Shown: positions 15,673-25,088, counted from the first letter of the stretch. The stretch is 64,000 bases of DNA from Bacillota bacterium (GCA_023391635.1 JAEWAQ010000042.1:1-64000), one strand, 5' to 3'. The notes: generated from the sequence alone by a model not told the origin. Translations and numbers: made by a program.

Positions 15673-16529
15673 GGCAATCGAAGTTTTCCCTGTTCGGCAT
15701 CGTCAACGCGCTGATCCTGCTCGGGGTCGCCGCTTCGACCATTTATCCGATCCTGTATATTACGGCCGTCTCGTTCAGCGATCCGGGCAGCATCGCGCAG
15801 GGCAAAGTATTCCTGTGGCCGGAAGGCTTCAATTGGACCGCCTACAAAGAAGTGCTCATGGACCAGAAAATTCCGAGAGCCTACTTGAATACGATCTATT
15901 ACACGTCTCTGGGAACGTTCATCAATTTGGCCATAACGGCGATCGCCGCGTACCCGTTGTCGCAGCGGAACTTCGTCGGGCGCAAGTTCTGGATGCTGGC
16001 TATCGTGCTCACGATGTTCCTGCAGCCGGGCATCATTCCGAACTACTTGATCGTTCAGAAGCTGGGACTGCTCGATTCCGTCTGGGCGCTCGTCATTCCG
16101 AATGCGATCTGGACGTTCGAATTGATCATTCTGAAAAGCTTCTATGAGAATATGTCGAGCCAGATCCGCGAAGCGGCGCTCATCGACGGCGCTTCGGAGT
16201 ACAGAATCCTGTTCAACATCGTCATCCCGTTGTCCAAGCCCGCGCTCGCTTCGATCGGCTTGTTCTTCTTCATCGGACACTGGAACAGCTATTTCATTCC
16301 GATGATCTACTTGAACGATCAGACGATGTACCCGCTGCAAGTCGTGCTGAGAGGCATGCTGATCTTCAGCGAAGGGAATAATTCCAGTCTAGTGGATGCC
16401 GCGGCGCTCGCGCCGCAAGCGAAGAAGAACGCGACGATCGTGCTGGCCATGATTCCCGTGCTGATGGTGTATCCGTTCGCGCAGAAGTATTTTGCCAAAG
16501 GGGTCATGCTCGGTTCGGAAAAAGGCTAA
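15666..16529 (+). CDS. ABC sugar-type permease 2 (YtcP-like)
   Basis: 287 residues, six membrane segments, EAA loop REAALIDGASEYRILFNIVI at about 170-190. MalG-type half of the importer. Overlaps the first permease by 7 bp. The C-terminus (KYFAKGVMLGSEKG) is the family's typical ending. Together with 13052-15672 it forms one transporter. Confidence 0.92.
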   Translation: MVGQSKFSLFGIVNALILLGVAASTIYPILYITAVSFSDPGSIAQGKVFLWPEGFNWTAYKEVLMDQKIPRAYLNTIYYTSLGTFINLAITAIAAYPLSQRNFVGRKFWMLAIVLTMFLQPGIIPNYLIVQKLGLLDSVWALVIPNAIWTFELIILKSFYENMSSQIREAALIDGASEYRILFNIVIPLSKPALASIGLFFFIGHWNSYFIPMIYLNDQTMYPLQVVLRGMLIFSEGNNSSLVDAAALAPQAKKNATIVLAMIPVLMVYPFAQKYFAKGVMLGSEKG

Positions 16530-16598
16530 TGATCGCGAACGGTGGACATGAAACGACGTCGGGTGCGGCAAATCAAACGGAGAGGGTGACAGCGGACG

Positions 16599-18863
16599 GT
16601 GAAACGATTATTCACGAACCTCGGGTTGCTGCAGATTTTCTTCTCGCTGCTGCTCGTCATCGCGATCATGTTCGCATCCACTTACATGATTTACCGCAAT
16701 TCGATCTCCGGCATCTACGAGAAGGTCAGCGAGAACAATTCGCTCGTGTTCCAATCGATCGTGCAATCGTTCGACAACAGCTTCACGACGATCAATAACA
16801 TCATCCATTCGATCGACAACCTGCAGCCGTACGACAACTTGCGTTTGTCGGTCGACGGCAGCAGCGACATGGCGAACGTCTACACGATGGTGGAGAACCT
16901 GTCCACGCTGATCTCGACGATCGACTACATTGAAGAAGTGATCGTTTTCTACAACGATTCCAACCTGGCGATCACTTCGGTCGGCACGAGCGACCTGGAT
17001 TTGCTATTCAGCTCGAAGTATCGCCATGAATTGTACAATGCCAACTATTGGCGCACGTATTCGAAGTCGAAACACGCGTTCAAATTGTTTCCGGCAGACG
17101 ATTTTATCGTGCAAAGCTTGCAGCAAAGCCGGAACAAAAAGCTGATGATCGCGTTCGGCGGAAACAAAGTACAGTCGTCGTCAAAGAACATCATGGTCGT
17201 CATCGACGCGGAAGCCTTGACGAAGCATACGAATTCGCAATCGATCGTGCCTGGCGCTTCGCTCATCGTGCTCGATCAGGATCGCAACAACGTGCTGAGC
17301 ACCGAGCAGAACCACGATTTGATGGACGTGCTGAACGACGTGTATTTCAAGCCTGGAGAAGAAACGAACGTCACGAAAGAAAATTACGAATATAACATCC
17401 ATAAGTCGGAATATAACGGCTTCATCTATATCGACAAAGTGCCCTACCAATTCCAAAATCTCGACTCCGTGTCCGAAGCCAATTACATGATCATGCTGTC
17501 CGCGATTTCCTGCGCGATCGTGCTGGCCATGCTGATCAGCTTCTATTTGAACCGGCCGGTGAAGAACATCCTGCGGCTGTTGGGCGGGGGGGCGAGCAAA
17601 GGCAACGACTTCCGCAAAATATACAGCGGCATCGTCAAGCTTCAATCGGAGAACGAAGCGTTTCGCGATCAACTGCGGTTCGCGGACGATCAACTGCGCC
17701 GGGATGTCTTCTTGCGCTCGCTCGACGAATACGTGCATGCCAAGGAACATGACATTCAGATGCAAAAATATTACCCCGAATTTTTCGGCAAGAAGCATTT
17801 CGTCATGGCGATGATTCAATTGCAAGGCGGTTCGGAGGAAAAGCGTTATCCCGGGCCGATCGAATCCGTCGCGGAGCAGATCGCAAGCGGGTTGGCATAC
17901 GAGGGAATCAAGGCGAACGTCTTCCATATGGCTCGTGCAGGGTTCGTCGCCGTGATCGGTCTCGATGCTGCGGGAGAACGCGATCTGTTGAAGAAACGGC
18001 TAAGCGCTTATGTTCGCCGTGCGGAGCAAGATCCGTTCGGCGGCTTCGCATTAGGATGCTGCGTCAGTCGCGTGTATACGGCTGAGATCGACAACTGCAG
18101 GCGCGCATACCGCGATCTGGAGAGAGGGATCGCCTACCGGCAGATGAATGCGCCGGGCAAAGTGCTGGACGTGGAAGAGATTCAATATGTGCGGCATGTC
18201 CACCTTCCGTACGAGAAGCTGGAGAAGCTGTCGAATTACATGCTCGGCGGCAAGACAGCGGAGAGCATCGGGCTCGTGAAGGAATTGTTGAACGACCACC
18301 TGGATCCTCGCATCCACCATCATCAGCTGGAGCACGCGGCCAGGACGATTTTTTACCATTTGCTGAAGCATCTGGACCCCTCGCAGACGGATGCAGAGGA
18401 GTTCTATGCTCTGGAGAGCGACTTCTTTGGCAATTTGGCGCAGGCCGACCGCCTACAAGGTGTGGAACGAGAATTAATTCATGTCATTAAATATACAGCG
18501 AAACTGCATAAGCAGGAGCAACCCGGCAAGCTGAATCCGTCGTTCATTGCCCAATATATCGAAGAGCACTACATGGATAATTTGTATTTGGACGACATTT
18601 CCGCCGTAACCGAGACGACGCCGAAGTATTTTTCGAATTATTTCAAGAAAACGTTCGGCGTGAATTACGTGGAATATTTGAACAAAGTCCGGTTGTCGCA
18701 TGCCAAGGAGCTGCTCGCCGCGACAAACCTGTCGATCGCCGAAATCAGCGAGAAGACAGGTTACTTGAACGCCTCTACATTCACGACGACGTTCAAGAAA
18801 TATACGGGCATCTCCCCGAGCGATTATCGCAAGCAGCATGTGCAGGATATCATGGGAGGCTAA
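16599..18863 (+). CDS. Membrane-bound AraC-family sensor/regulator
   Basis: 754 residues. Membrane helix 1 is at about 8-30, an extracellular sensing region at about 31-295, helix 2 at about 298-320, then a cytoplasmic linker and a C-terminal AraC double helix-turn-helix at about 650-750 (ISAVTETTPKYFSNYFKKTF and LSIAEISEKTGYLNASTFTT). This one-piece architecture is common in Paenibacillus next to CUT1 importers: it senses a ligand outside the cell and acts directly on DNA. GTG at 16599 follows a GGAGAGGGTG stretch. It likely regulates the importer upstream and the two oxidoreductases downstream, which continue in the same direction with gaps of 3 and 46 bp. Confidence 0.88.
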   Translation: MKRLFTNLGLLQIFFSLLLVIAIMFASTYMIYRNSISGIYEKVSENNSLVFQSIVQSFDNSFTTINNIIHSIDNLQPYDNLRLSVDGSSDMANVYTMVENLSTLISTIDYIEEVIVFYNDSNLAITSVGTSDLDLLFSSKYRHELYNANYWRTYSKSKHAFKLFPADDFIVQSLQQSRNKKLMIAFGGNKVQSSSKNIMVVIDAEALTKHTNSQSIVPGASLIVLDQDRNNVLSTEQNHDLMDVLNDVYFKPGEETNVTKENYEYNIHKSEYNGFIYIDKVPYQFQNLDSVSEANYMIMLSAISCAIVLAMLISFYLNRPVKNILRLLGGGASKGNDFRKIYSGIVKLQSENEAFRDQLRFADDQLRRDVFLRSLDEYVHAKEHDIQMQKYYPEFFGKKHFVMAMIQLQGGSEEKRYPGPIESVAEQIASGLAYEGIKANVFHMARAGFVAVIGLDAAGERDLLKKRLSAYVRRAEQDPFGGFALGCCVSRVYTAEIDNCRRAYRDLERGIAYRQMNAPGKVLDVEEIQYVRHVHLPYEKLEKLSNYMLGGKTAESIGLVKELLNDHLDPRIHHHQLEHAARTIFYHLLKHLDPSQTDAEEFYALESDFFGNLAQADRLQGVERELIHVIKYTAKLHKQEQPGKLNPSFIAQYIEEHYMDNLYLDDISAVTETTPKYFSNYFKKTFGVNYVEYLNKVRLSHAKELLAATNLSIAEISEKTGYLNASTFTTTFKKYTGISPSDYRKQHVQDIMGG

Positions 18864-18866
18864 GCG

Positions 18867-19862
18867 ATGAAAGCCATTACGACCTCGAAAGGTCATATTG
18901 CGATTGCGGATTTGGAAATGCCGGAGGCAATCGCCGGGCACGTCTTGATTCGCACCGAATATTCGGCGATCAGCCCGGGAACGGAGATGGGCTTGGTCCG
19001 GCAGATGCCCGAGAATCCGGTCGCGCTCGGATACAGCGCGGTCGGCATCGTCGAATGCATCGGAGATGGCGTCAGCGGCTGCCAGGTCGGCGACCGCGTC
19101 GCTTGTTATGGCGTCCCGTATGTCAAGCATGCGCAGTGGCTGGCCGTACCGACGAATCTGACCGCTCCTGTGCCCGATCATGTGGATGCGCGCGAAGCGG
19201 CGTTCGCCGGACTGGGCGCGATCGCGATCCATGCGTTGCGGGTGGCGGACTTGCGCTTCGGAGAATCCGCCATCGTCGTCGGACTCGGCATCCTGGGCAA
19301 TCTCATCGCGCAGATCGCACATGCCGCCGCCTATCGGACAGTAGGGCTCGATCTGAATCCGGAGCGCGTGTCTATGCTGGCGCGGCAAGGCCTGAAACAT
19401 GCGTATGACGATCAAGCGAAGCTGGAGGCGGATCTGACGGAGACGGTCGGCGCGCAAGGCGCGGATGCCGTCATCTTGTGCGCAGGCGGGCCAGGCGAGC
19501 CGCTGATCAACAGCGCGCTCGGCTGGATTCGGCAACGCGGCAAAGTCGTCATCGTCGGCAATCTGTCGATGGCGTTCGACCGCGGACGCATGTTCGGCAA
19601 GGAAGCGCAAGTGCTCATATCCAAGGCCGGCGGGCCGGGCCGCTACGATCCAGGCTACGAACGGGACAATCACGATTACCCGATCGGACATGTGCGCTGG
19701 ACGGAAGGGCGCAATATCGGGGAATATATTCGCTTGTTGGCCGAGCGGCGCATCTCCGTTGAGCCGCTTATTACCGACTTGTATCCGCTGGATCGGGCGG
19801 AGGAAGCTTACGCCAATTACGAGTCGCCTTCCCGCACGATCGCGACAGTGATCCGATATTAG
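18867..19862 (+). CDS. MDR-superfamily (zinc-alcohol-dehydrogenase-like) oxidoreductase
   Basis: 331 residues: an N-terminal GroES-like domain (about 1-125, with GHVLIRTEYSAISPGTE) and a Rossmann domain with the nucleotide loop VVGLGILGN (about 139-147). The catalytic-zinc Cys/His pattern of true alcohol dehydrogenases is not complete, and the structural-zinc Cys quartet is absent. It resembles the bi-domain oxidoreductases found in sugar and inositol catabolic clusters. ATG at 18867 uses GGGAGG inside the end of the regulator gene. It probably oxidises a sugar-like substrate brought in by the adjacent importer; this is inference from context. Confidence 0.75.
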   Translation: MKAITTSKGHIAIADLEMPEAIAGHVLIRTEYSAISPGTEMGLVRQMPENPVALGYSAVGIVECIGDGVSGCQVGDRVACYGVPYVKHAQWLAVPTNLTAPVPDHVDAREAAFAGLGAIAIHALRVADLRFGESAIVVGLGILGNLIAQIAHAAAYRTVGLDLNPERVSMLARQGLKHAYDDQAKLEADLTETVGAQGADAVILCAGGPGEPLINSALGWIRQRGKVVIVGNLSMAFDRGRMFGKEAQVLISKAGGPGRYDPGYERDNHDYPIGHVRWTEGRNIGEYIRLLAERRISVEPLITDLYPLDRAEEAYANYESPSRTIATVIRY

Positions 19863-19908
19863 GTTGGCGGAAGGCGCACGTCGATCGACGAATAGGAGCG
19901 ATGTTCGG

Positions 19909-21489
19909 ATGGGAATGGATCACAGGCATGCGGATATTGTGATTATTGGCGGCAGCACGGGCGGCGTGGCGGCGGCATTGGCCGCGGCCCGGGCGGGTAA
20001 GCGGGTCGTGCTGACCGAGGAAACGGACTGGATCGGCGGACAATTGACGAGCCAGGCGGTGCCGCCGGACGAGCATCCGTGGATCGAGCAGTTCGGCTGC
20101 ACGGCCAGCTACCGGGCGTTCCGGGACGGGGTGCGGGCCTATTACCGCAAATGGTTTCCGCTCACGGCGCAGGCCCGGCAGGATCGGCTGTTCAATCCCG
20201 GCAACGCCATCGTCAGCGGCATCTCCCATGAACCGCGCGCCGCGTTGGCCGTATTGCGCGACATGCTCGCGCCTTACGTGCACAGCGGCCGCTTGATCGT
20301 GCTGGAGAAGCATCGGGTGGTATCGGCGGAAACGGACGGCGACCGGATCCGATCGGTAACGGTGGAAGATTTGGATACCGGTGACCTCGTCGTGATGGCA
20401 GGACAGTATTTCCTGGACGCGACAGATGAAGGGGAGCTGCTGCCGCTGGCAGGCGCGGAATACGTCACCGGCGCCGAATCCGCGAATCAGACCGGGGAGC
20501 CGCATGCGCTCGCGGGCAAGCCGGATCCGCAGGACATGCAGGCGATTACGTGGTGCTTTGCCGTCGATCACCTGGAAGGTGAGGATCATACGATCGCTCG
20601 GCCTGCGCAGTACGATTTCTGGAAGAAGTATCAAGCCGCCTTCTGGCCGGACAAGCAGCTCAGCTGGACGGGGCTCGTACCGCATACGCTGAAGCCGATA
20701 CGTTACGGATTTTTCCCGAACGGAGGCCAGTCGTTCTCGCTTTGGCGATACCGCCGTTTAATAGACCGCTCGAAATTCGAAGGCGGAACGTTCGACAGCG
20801 ATATCAGCGTGATCAACTGGCCGCAGAACGATTATTGGCTGGGCTCCGTTATCGATGTATCGGCGGCTGAGCGGGCAGAGCGGCTGGAAGCGGCGAGGCA
20901 GCTCAGCTTCAGTCTGCTGTACTGGCTGCAGACGGAGGCTTCCCGTCCGGACGGGAAGGCCGGTTACCCGGGATTGCGCTTGCGCGCCGATGTCGTCGGC
21001 ACCCGGGATGGGCTGGCGAAGAAGCCCTATATTCGCGAATCGCGCCGCATCCAAGCCGAGTTCACAGTCGTCGAGCAGCATCTCAGCCCCGCTTGTCGGC
21101 CGGATGGCCATGCGGAATCTTATGCGGATTCGGTCGGCATCGGCTGCTATCGCATCGACTTGCATCCTAGCACGGGACTGCGAACGTACGTCGACGTATC
21201 GTCTTTGCCGTTTCAAATCCCGCTCGGCAGCCTGATTCCGGTTCGGATGAACAATTTGCTGGCGGCCTGCAAGAACATCGGGACGACGCATATCACGAAC
21301 GGCTGTTACCGGCTCCATCCGGTGGAATGGAACATAGGGGAGGCAGCCGGTTATTTGGCTTCCTTCTGCATCGATCGGCGGATCCAGCCGCGGGAAGTGC
21401 GCAACCGGGAGCCGCAGCTGCGTGCGTATCAGGCGATGCTTCTTCAGGCGGGCGTCGAGCTGGCATGGCCGGGCATTCATGCCGTTTGA
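19909..21489 (+). CDS. FAD-dependent oxidoreductase (FAD_oxidored type)
   Basis: 526 residues with an N-terminal dinucleotide-binding fold IIGGSTGGVAAALAAARAGK (about 9-28), then TEETDWIGGQLTSQ and the late block NNLLAACKNIGTTHITNGCYR (about 445-465). The family is widespread in polysaccharide-utilising Firmicutes and Bacteroidetes, often beside glycoside or alditol catabolism, but its reaction is not established. ATG at 19909 follows AGGAG (19894-19898); the frame is open back to a TTG at 19864, which I reject for lack of a ribosome binding site. Last gene of the importer cluster, convergent with bioY. Confidence 0.75.
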   Translation: MGMDHRHADIVIIGGSTGGVAAALAAARAGKRVVLTEETDWIGGQLTSQAVPPDEHPWIEQFGCTASYRAFRDGVRAYYRKWFPLTAQARQDRLFNPGNAIVSGISHEPRAALAVLRDMLAPYVHSGRLIVLEKHRVVSAETDGDRIRSVTVEDLDTGDLVVMAGQYFLDATDEGELLPLAGAEYVTGAESANQTGEPHALAGKPDPQDMQAITWCFAVDHLEGEDHTIARPAQYDFWKKYQAAFWPDKQLSWTGLVPHTLKPIRYGFFPNGGQSFSLWRYRRLIDRSKFEGGTFDSDISVINWPQNDYWLGSVIDVSAAERAERLEAARQLSFSLLYWLQTEASRPDGKAGYPGLRLRADVVGTRDGLAKKPYIRESRRIQAEFTVVEQHLSPACRPDGHAESYADSVGIGCYRIDLHPSTGLRTYVDVSSLPFQIPLGSLIPVRMNNLLAACKNIGTTHITNGCYRLHPVEWNIGEAAGYLASFCIDRRIQPREVRNREPQLRAYQAMLLQAGVELAWPGIHAV

Positions 21490-21517
21490 GGCAGTGACCG
21501 CAAAGACGGCCAGACGG

Positions 21518-22264
21518 TTATTTCCGTCTGGGGCGAATGAGCGGCAGCATCGGCCGGACGGCTGCCACGACAAGCGCAGCGACGATCGCCTTGGCAACGT
21601 CGCCGGGCAGGAAAGGCACCATGCCCGCCTGAATGGCGCCCGCGAAATCCAGCGATTTCGATACGTGGGCAAGCCAGGGAACGCCGGTTACGTAGACGAG
21701 CAGCACACCGAACAGGAGCATGGAGAGCAATAAAAGCAGCCATTTCATTCGATTGAGCTTGCTGCCCGCAGATGCGAACAGCCGGTCGCATGACCACCCG
21801 ATGAGCAAAGCCGAGAACGGGAACATCCAGATGAACCCGCCTGTCGGGCCGAATACTTGAGCGAATCCGCCTGGACCGTTCATCAGCGGCAATCCGACAG
21901 CGGTCAACGCGACGACCAGGAAGACGCTCCAAAATCCGTAGGCGGCGCCCAGCAAGCCGCCCGCCAGCATAACCGCGAAGGTCTGCAGCGAGAACGGGAT
22001 CGCTGCCCCGGGCGCCGACTTGACGAAGCTGGATCCGATGAACAAGGCCGCAAACAAGGCGACGAATACGATGCCGCGAATCCAGCTGCTCGTACCCGCC
22101 GTGGACAGGCTGTCAGGGCTTAGCCTCGTGGATGCGGCTTGCACGCCGCCGCCCGCTGCGGATGCATCGGACGGCTTCGATTGCGTTGTCGACATTGCAG
22201 GTACGGACGGTTGTGACGGTTGTGACGGCATTGATGACGTGGATGAAGGCTTGGAATCGGTCAT
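21518..22264 (-). CDS. bioY: BioY, biotin-binding S component of an ECF transporter
   Basis: 248 residues. The BioY core (about 70-240) has six membrane segments and the family signatures GGLLGAAYGFWSVFLVVALTAVGLPLM-type (around 105-135) and GPTGGFIWMFPFSALLIGW. The first ~65 residues are a Ser/Pro/Thr-rich, low-complexity cytoplasmic leader not needed for the fold. Start (reverse strand) is ATG at 22264 with AAAGGAGTT 8 bp ahead; the upstream in-frame codons overlap that site. A BirA operator lies 20 bp upstream. The fused ECF energizing module is encoded divergently on the other side of that operator. Confidence 0.92.
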   Translation of the reverse strand: MTDSKPSSTSSMPSQPSQPSVPAMSTTQSKPSDASAAGGGVQAASTRLSPDSLSTAGTSSWIRGIVFVALFAALFIGSSFVKSAPGAAIPFSLQTFAVMLAGGLLGAAYGFWSVFLVVALTAVGLPLMNGPGGFAQVFGPTGGFIWMFPFSALLIGWSCDRLFASAGSKLNRMKWLLLLLSMLLFGVLLVYVTGVPWLAHVSKSLDFAGAIQAGMVPFLPGDVAKAIVAALVVAAVRPMLPLIRPRRK

Positions 22265-22283
22265 TGTCAAAACTCCTTTCAAA

Positions 22284-22315
22284 TGTTAACCTAGTAATCG
22301 GCTGATGGTTAACAA
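22284..22315. promoter_or_regulatory. BirA operator between bioY and the ECF gene
   Basis: TGTTAACC (22284-22291), a 15-bp gap, then GGTTAACAA (22307-22315): the known BirA box with near-perfect dyad arms. It lies in the 109-bp divergent gap, 20 bp from the bioY start and 58 bp from the ECF start, so biotinyl-AMP-loaded BirA could repress both. This fixes the substrate of the transporter as biotin more firmly than the proteins alone. Confidence 0.88.
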
Positions 22316-22373
22316 TTGGGACATTCGGATTGTAGCACGCTGCGATCGGATTTGAAAAGAGGTTTTTTGGGGA

Positions 22374-25088
22374 ATGATCGCCAATCTAGATCGTCCGGGG
22401 GCAACGCCAATGCGGCTATTCGGCGTAACCGTACATGCGGATTCGGAGGCGGCAGCGCCGATGCTGGACGAAATTTCGCTCAGCTTGGCCGCAGGAGAAT
22501 GGATTCATGTCGTGGGCGTCAACGGTTGCGGGAAATCGACGCTGGCCCGGCTGCTCGCGGGATTATACGACGGGTGGCGCGGCGGCGAGATCGACCGCGC
22601 CTTCGCCGGCATGCGCGCCGCTCCGGTCGTGCTGCAAAGGCCGCAGTCGCAGCTGTTCGGCGAGACGCCGCGGGAGGAAGTGCAGTTCGCGCTGGAATGG
22701 CATCAAGTGCCGCCTGACCGGATTGCGAATCGCGTGAACCGAGCGCTGGAAGCGGTCGGTTTGTCGGATTGGGCCGATACCCGGTGGGAAGGGCTGTCCG
22801 GCGGACAGATGCAGCTTGCGGCGATCGCCGCGGCGGCGGCCTGCGAAAGCCCGCTTCTCCTATTCGATGAAGCGACTTCGATGCTGGATGATGCGAATAG
22901 GGGTGCGGTAATCAAGCTGGCAAGGGATCGGCATCGGCGAGGAACGGCGATCGTATGGGTCACCCAAAGGCTGGATGAAATCGGCGCAGCGGACCGCGTC
23001 GTCGCCTTGGCTGACGGACGGCTCCTATACGATGGGGACGGGCGGACGTTCTTATACGGCAAGCAGGATGAAGGGTCACCCTGCGAAGCATGCGGGCTGC
23101 GATTGCCCTACTTGGCGGAGGCCGCCCGGGAAATGAAGCGCAGGGGAAGGTTGGCCAACCCGCTGCCGTTGTCGGACGAGGAATGGCGAGAGGTGCTGGG
23201 GGATGCACGCCGTCAAGCGGGGACGCCGACAGCCCGTTTTGACGACCGTTCGGTGACGGTTGAAGAACAGACAATAACGCTTGACGAGCATACGATGACG
23301 ATTGACAAATGTAAGTCGACGCTTGACGAGCATTTGTTGGCGATTGACGAACAACAGGCTTTGATGGTTGACGGATTACCCTTGCAGGACGGAACCGGCC
23401 GGCTGACGCTGGCACCCGGCACCGTCACGCTCGTCGCGGGCGCGAACGGGGCGGGGAAATCGCATTTCCTCGAGAAGCTGGCCGGCTTGCGGGATCCGGA
23501 AGGCTGCGCCATCCGGTACGGAAACGATTCGCTCTGGCTGCGCAAACGCGGGAGAATGCGCGGCAGGCGCCTGAATCCGCAGGCGCTGCTGCGTTACGGG
23601 TATGCCGGGCAGGCGCCGGAACAGGGGTTGATCTTCCGGTCGCTCGATGCGGAAATGCAATATTCGCTGCAGCCGTACGCCCGGCAAGCTGGCGTGCGCG
23701 CAGACGAACTGATGCGCGCGAATGCCGATAGGGCGCTGTCCGCAGTCGGCTGGGACCGATCCTGGCTGCCGCGCGATCCCCACCGCATGAGCGGCGGCGA
23801 GCGGCGGCGGGCGGCGCTTGCCGCGCTGTTCGCGACGGAGGCGTCCTGGCTGCTGCTCGATGAACCGACGGCCGGGCTGGATCGGGAAGGACACGAACAA
23901 CTGGCGCGGCATCTGACGCAGCAAAAGCTTCAAGGCTGCGGCATCGTGCTCGTCTCGCACGACCTCGATTGGGCGCTGCCGCTCGCAGACCGCGTTCTGC
24001 TGCTGCAACCGGACGGAGGCATGATGATGTGCTCGCCGGACGAACTGGTTGCGCATCCCGAGCGGCTGACGCGCGTCGGCTTGCAAGCGCCGCTGTGGCT
24101 GCGAATCGCTGCGGCGTCACGGCGGGACTCCTGTCCGAACGAGGCGTGGCGGAGTCCCCAAGCGTTGGCGGATGCACTCGCTGCAAGCGGGCGCCTGGAA
24201 GCGCCGGGAAGGGGGAAGGCAGAGGAGCACGAAGGGGCAGGGCAATCGCCGGCTGTGAATGGACGCGTATCGGCGAGCGCCGAACGGAATTCGACTCCGA
24301 AGCGCAAGGAAGCGACGGCGAACGTCGCCAGGCGGCGGCAACTATCGCATCGAATGGCGTCTTTCGATCCGCGGGCGGTATGGCTCGGTTATGTCCTGTT
24401 GTCCATCGGCTTGTTCTCGCTGTCTACATGGCCGGGTTTGCTGGCCGGCGCGGCGACCGTGATCGGGGTGATCGCCGCGGCGCGCATCCCGCTTCGGCGT
24501 TGGAGGGGTATCATCATCGGATATGTCGCGTTCGGCATTCTGTTCGCCGGATGGGCGGCGCTGGATTGGTTCGATCGCGGGGGACTTCGGATTGGCTGGG
24601 ATCCCGACGTGTTCTTCGGCACGCTGTTCCCGTTCGCCAGAACGTTCATCGTGCTGTTGGTCGGACTGGGCGTGCCTCTGATCATGACGCCGCTGTCGCT
24701 GCGCCGGGCGCTTGTCCAGCTGGTACCCGAAAGCAGGCGCGTTCCCGCGTTCTGGCAGCGCATCGTGCTGACCGTTACGCTGACGATCCGCTTCGTGCCG
24801 GTGCTGCTGTCCGAATGGGAACGGTTCGGCCGCATCTTCCTCGCCAGAGGCAAGATGGCGCGGCGGACGCCGGGCGCGATGATCCGCAAGCTGCGCGATA
24901 TCGCACTCCCGCTCTTGCTGGCGCTGTTCCGGATGGCCGACGAAGTCGCGCTAGCGCTGGAAAGCAGGGGGGTTCAAAGAGACGTGCAGCCGACGCGGAG
25001 CGCGAACTTGCGTTGGCAGCTGCGGGACACGCTGCTGACGGCCGGGTCCGTCGCGCTCGGCGGCATGCTGCTGTTATTGTTGGATTGA
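22374..25088 (+). CDS. Fused ECF-transporter energizing module: EcfA-EcfA'-EcfT in one chain
   Basis: 904 residues. NBD1 (about 14-235): Walker A GVNGCGKST near 48, signature LSGGQMQLAA, Walker B LLLFDEATSMLD. A linker with 7-residue repeats (about 288-329) follows. NBD2 (about 335-560): Walker A GANGAGKS near 355, signature MSGGERRRAA, Walker B WLLLDEPTAGLD, switch His in VLVSHDLDW. After a charged linker (about 570-660) comes an EcfT-like membrane domain (about 663-890) with several helices and the two coupling motifs LARGKM and ESRGVQ. In most bacteria these are three genes. NBD1 has VTQRLDE where the switch His is expected. ATG at 22374 has only a modest AGAGG site. With BioY and the BirA box, it should drive biotin uptake. 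Confidence 0.85.
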   Translation: MIANLDRPGATPMRLFGVTVHADSEAAAPMLDEISLSLAAGEWIHVVGVNGCGKSTLARLLAGLYDGWRGGEIDRAFAGMRAAPVVLQRPQSQLFGETPREEVQFALEWHQVPPDRIANRVNRALEAVGLSDWADTRWEGLSGGQMQLAAIAAAAACESPLLLFDEATSMLDDANRGAVIKLARDRHRRGTAIVWVTQRLDEIGAADRVVALADGRLLYDGDGRTFLYGKQDEGSPCEACGLRLPYLAEAAREMKRRGRLANPLPLSDEEWREVLGDARRQAGTPTARFDDRSVTVEEQTITLDEHTMTIDKCKSTLDEHLLAIDEQQALMVDGLPLQDGTGRLTLAPGTVTLVAGANGAGKSHFLEKLAGLRDPEGCAIRYGNDSLWLRKRGRMRGRRLNPQALLRYGYAGQAPEQGLIFRSLDAEMQYSLQPYARQAGVRADELMRANADRALSAVGWDRSWLPRDPHRMSGGERRRAALAALFATEASWLLLDEPTAGLDREGHEQLARHLTQQKLQGCGIVLVSHDLDWALPLADRVLLLQPDGGMMMCSPDELVAHPERLTRVGLQAPLWLRIAAASRRDSCPNEAWRSPQALADALAASGRLEAPGRGKAEEHEGAGQSPAVNGRVSASAERNSTPKRKEATANVARRRQLSHRMASFDPRAVWLGYVLLSIGLFSLSTWPGLLAGAATVIGVIAAARIPLRRWRGIIIGYVAFGILFAGWAALDWFDRGGLRIGWDPDVFFGTLFPFARTFIVLLVGLGVPLIMTPLSLRRALVQLVPESRRVPAFWQRIVLTVTLTIRFVPVLLSEWERFGRIFLARGKMARRTPGAMIRKLRDIALPLLLALFRMADEVALALESRGVQRDVQPTRSANLRWQLRDTLLTAGSVALGGMLLLLLD
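23235..23360 (+). repeat. 21-bp (7-residue) repeats coding the NBD1-NBD2 linker
   Basis: Six successive 21-bp units encode RFDDRSV, TVEEQTI, TLDEHTM, TIDKCKS, TLDEHLL and AIDEQQA: a hydrophobic residue at position 2 and acidic residues at 3-4 of each. The bases ACGCTTGACGAGCAT recur 42 bp apart (23277 and 23319), indicating duplication of a two-unit block. A short coiled-coil or spacer role is possible. Confidence 0.75.
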
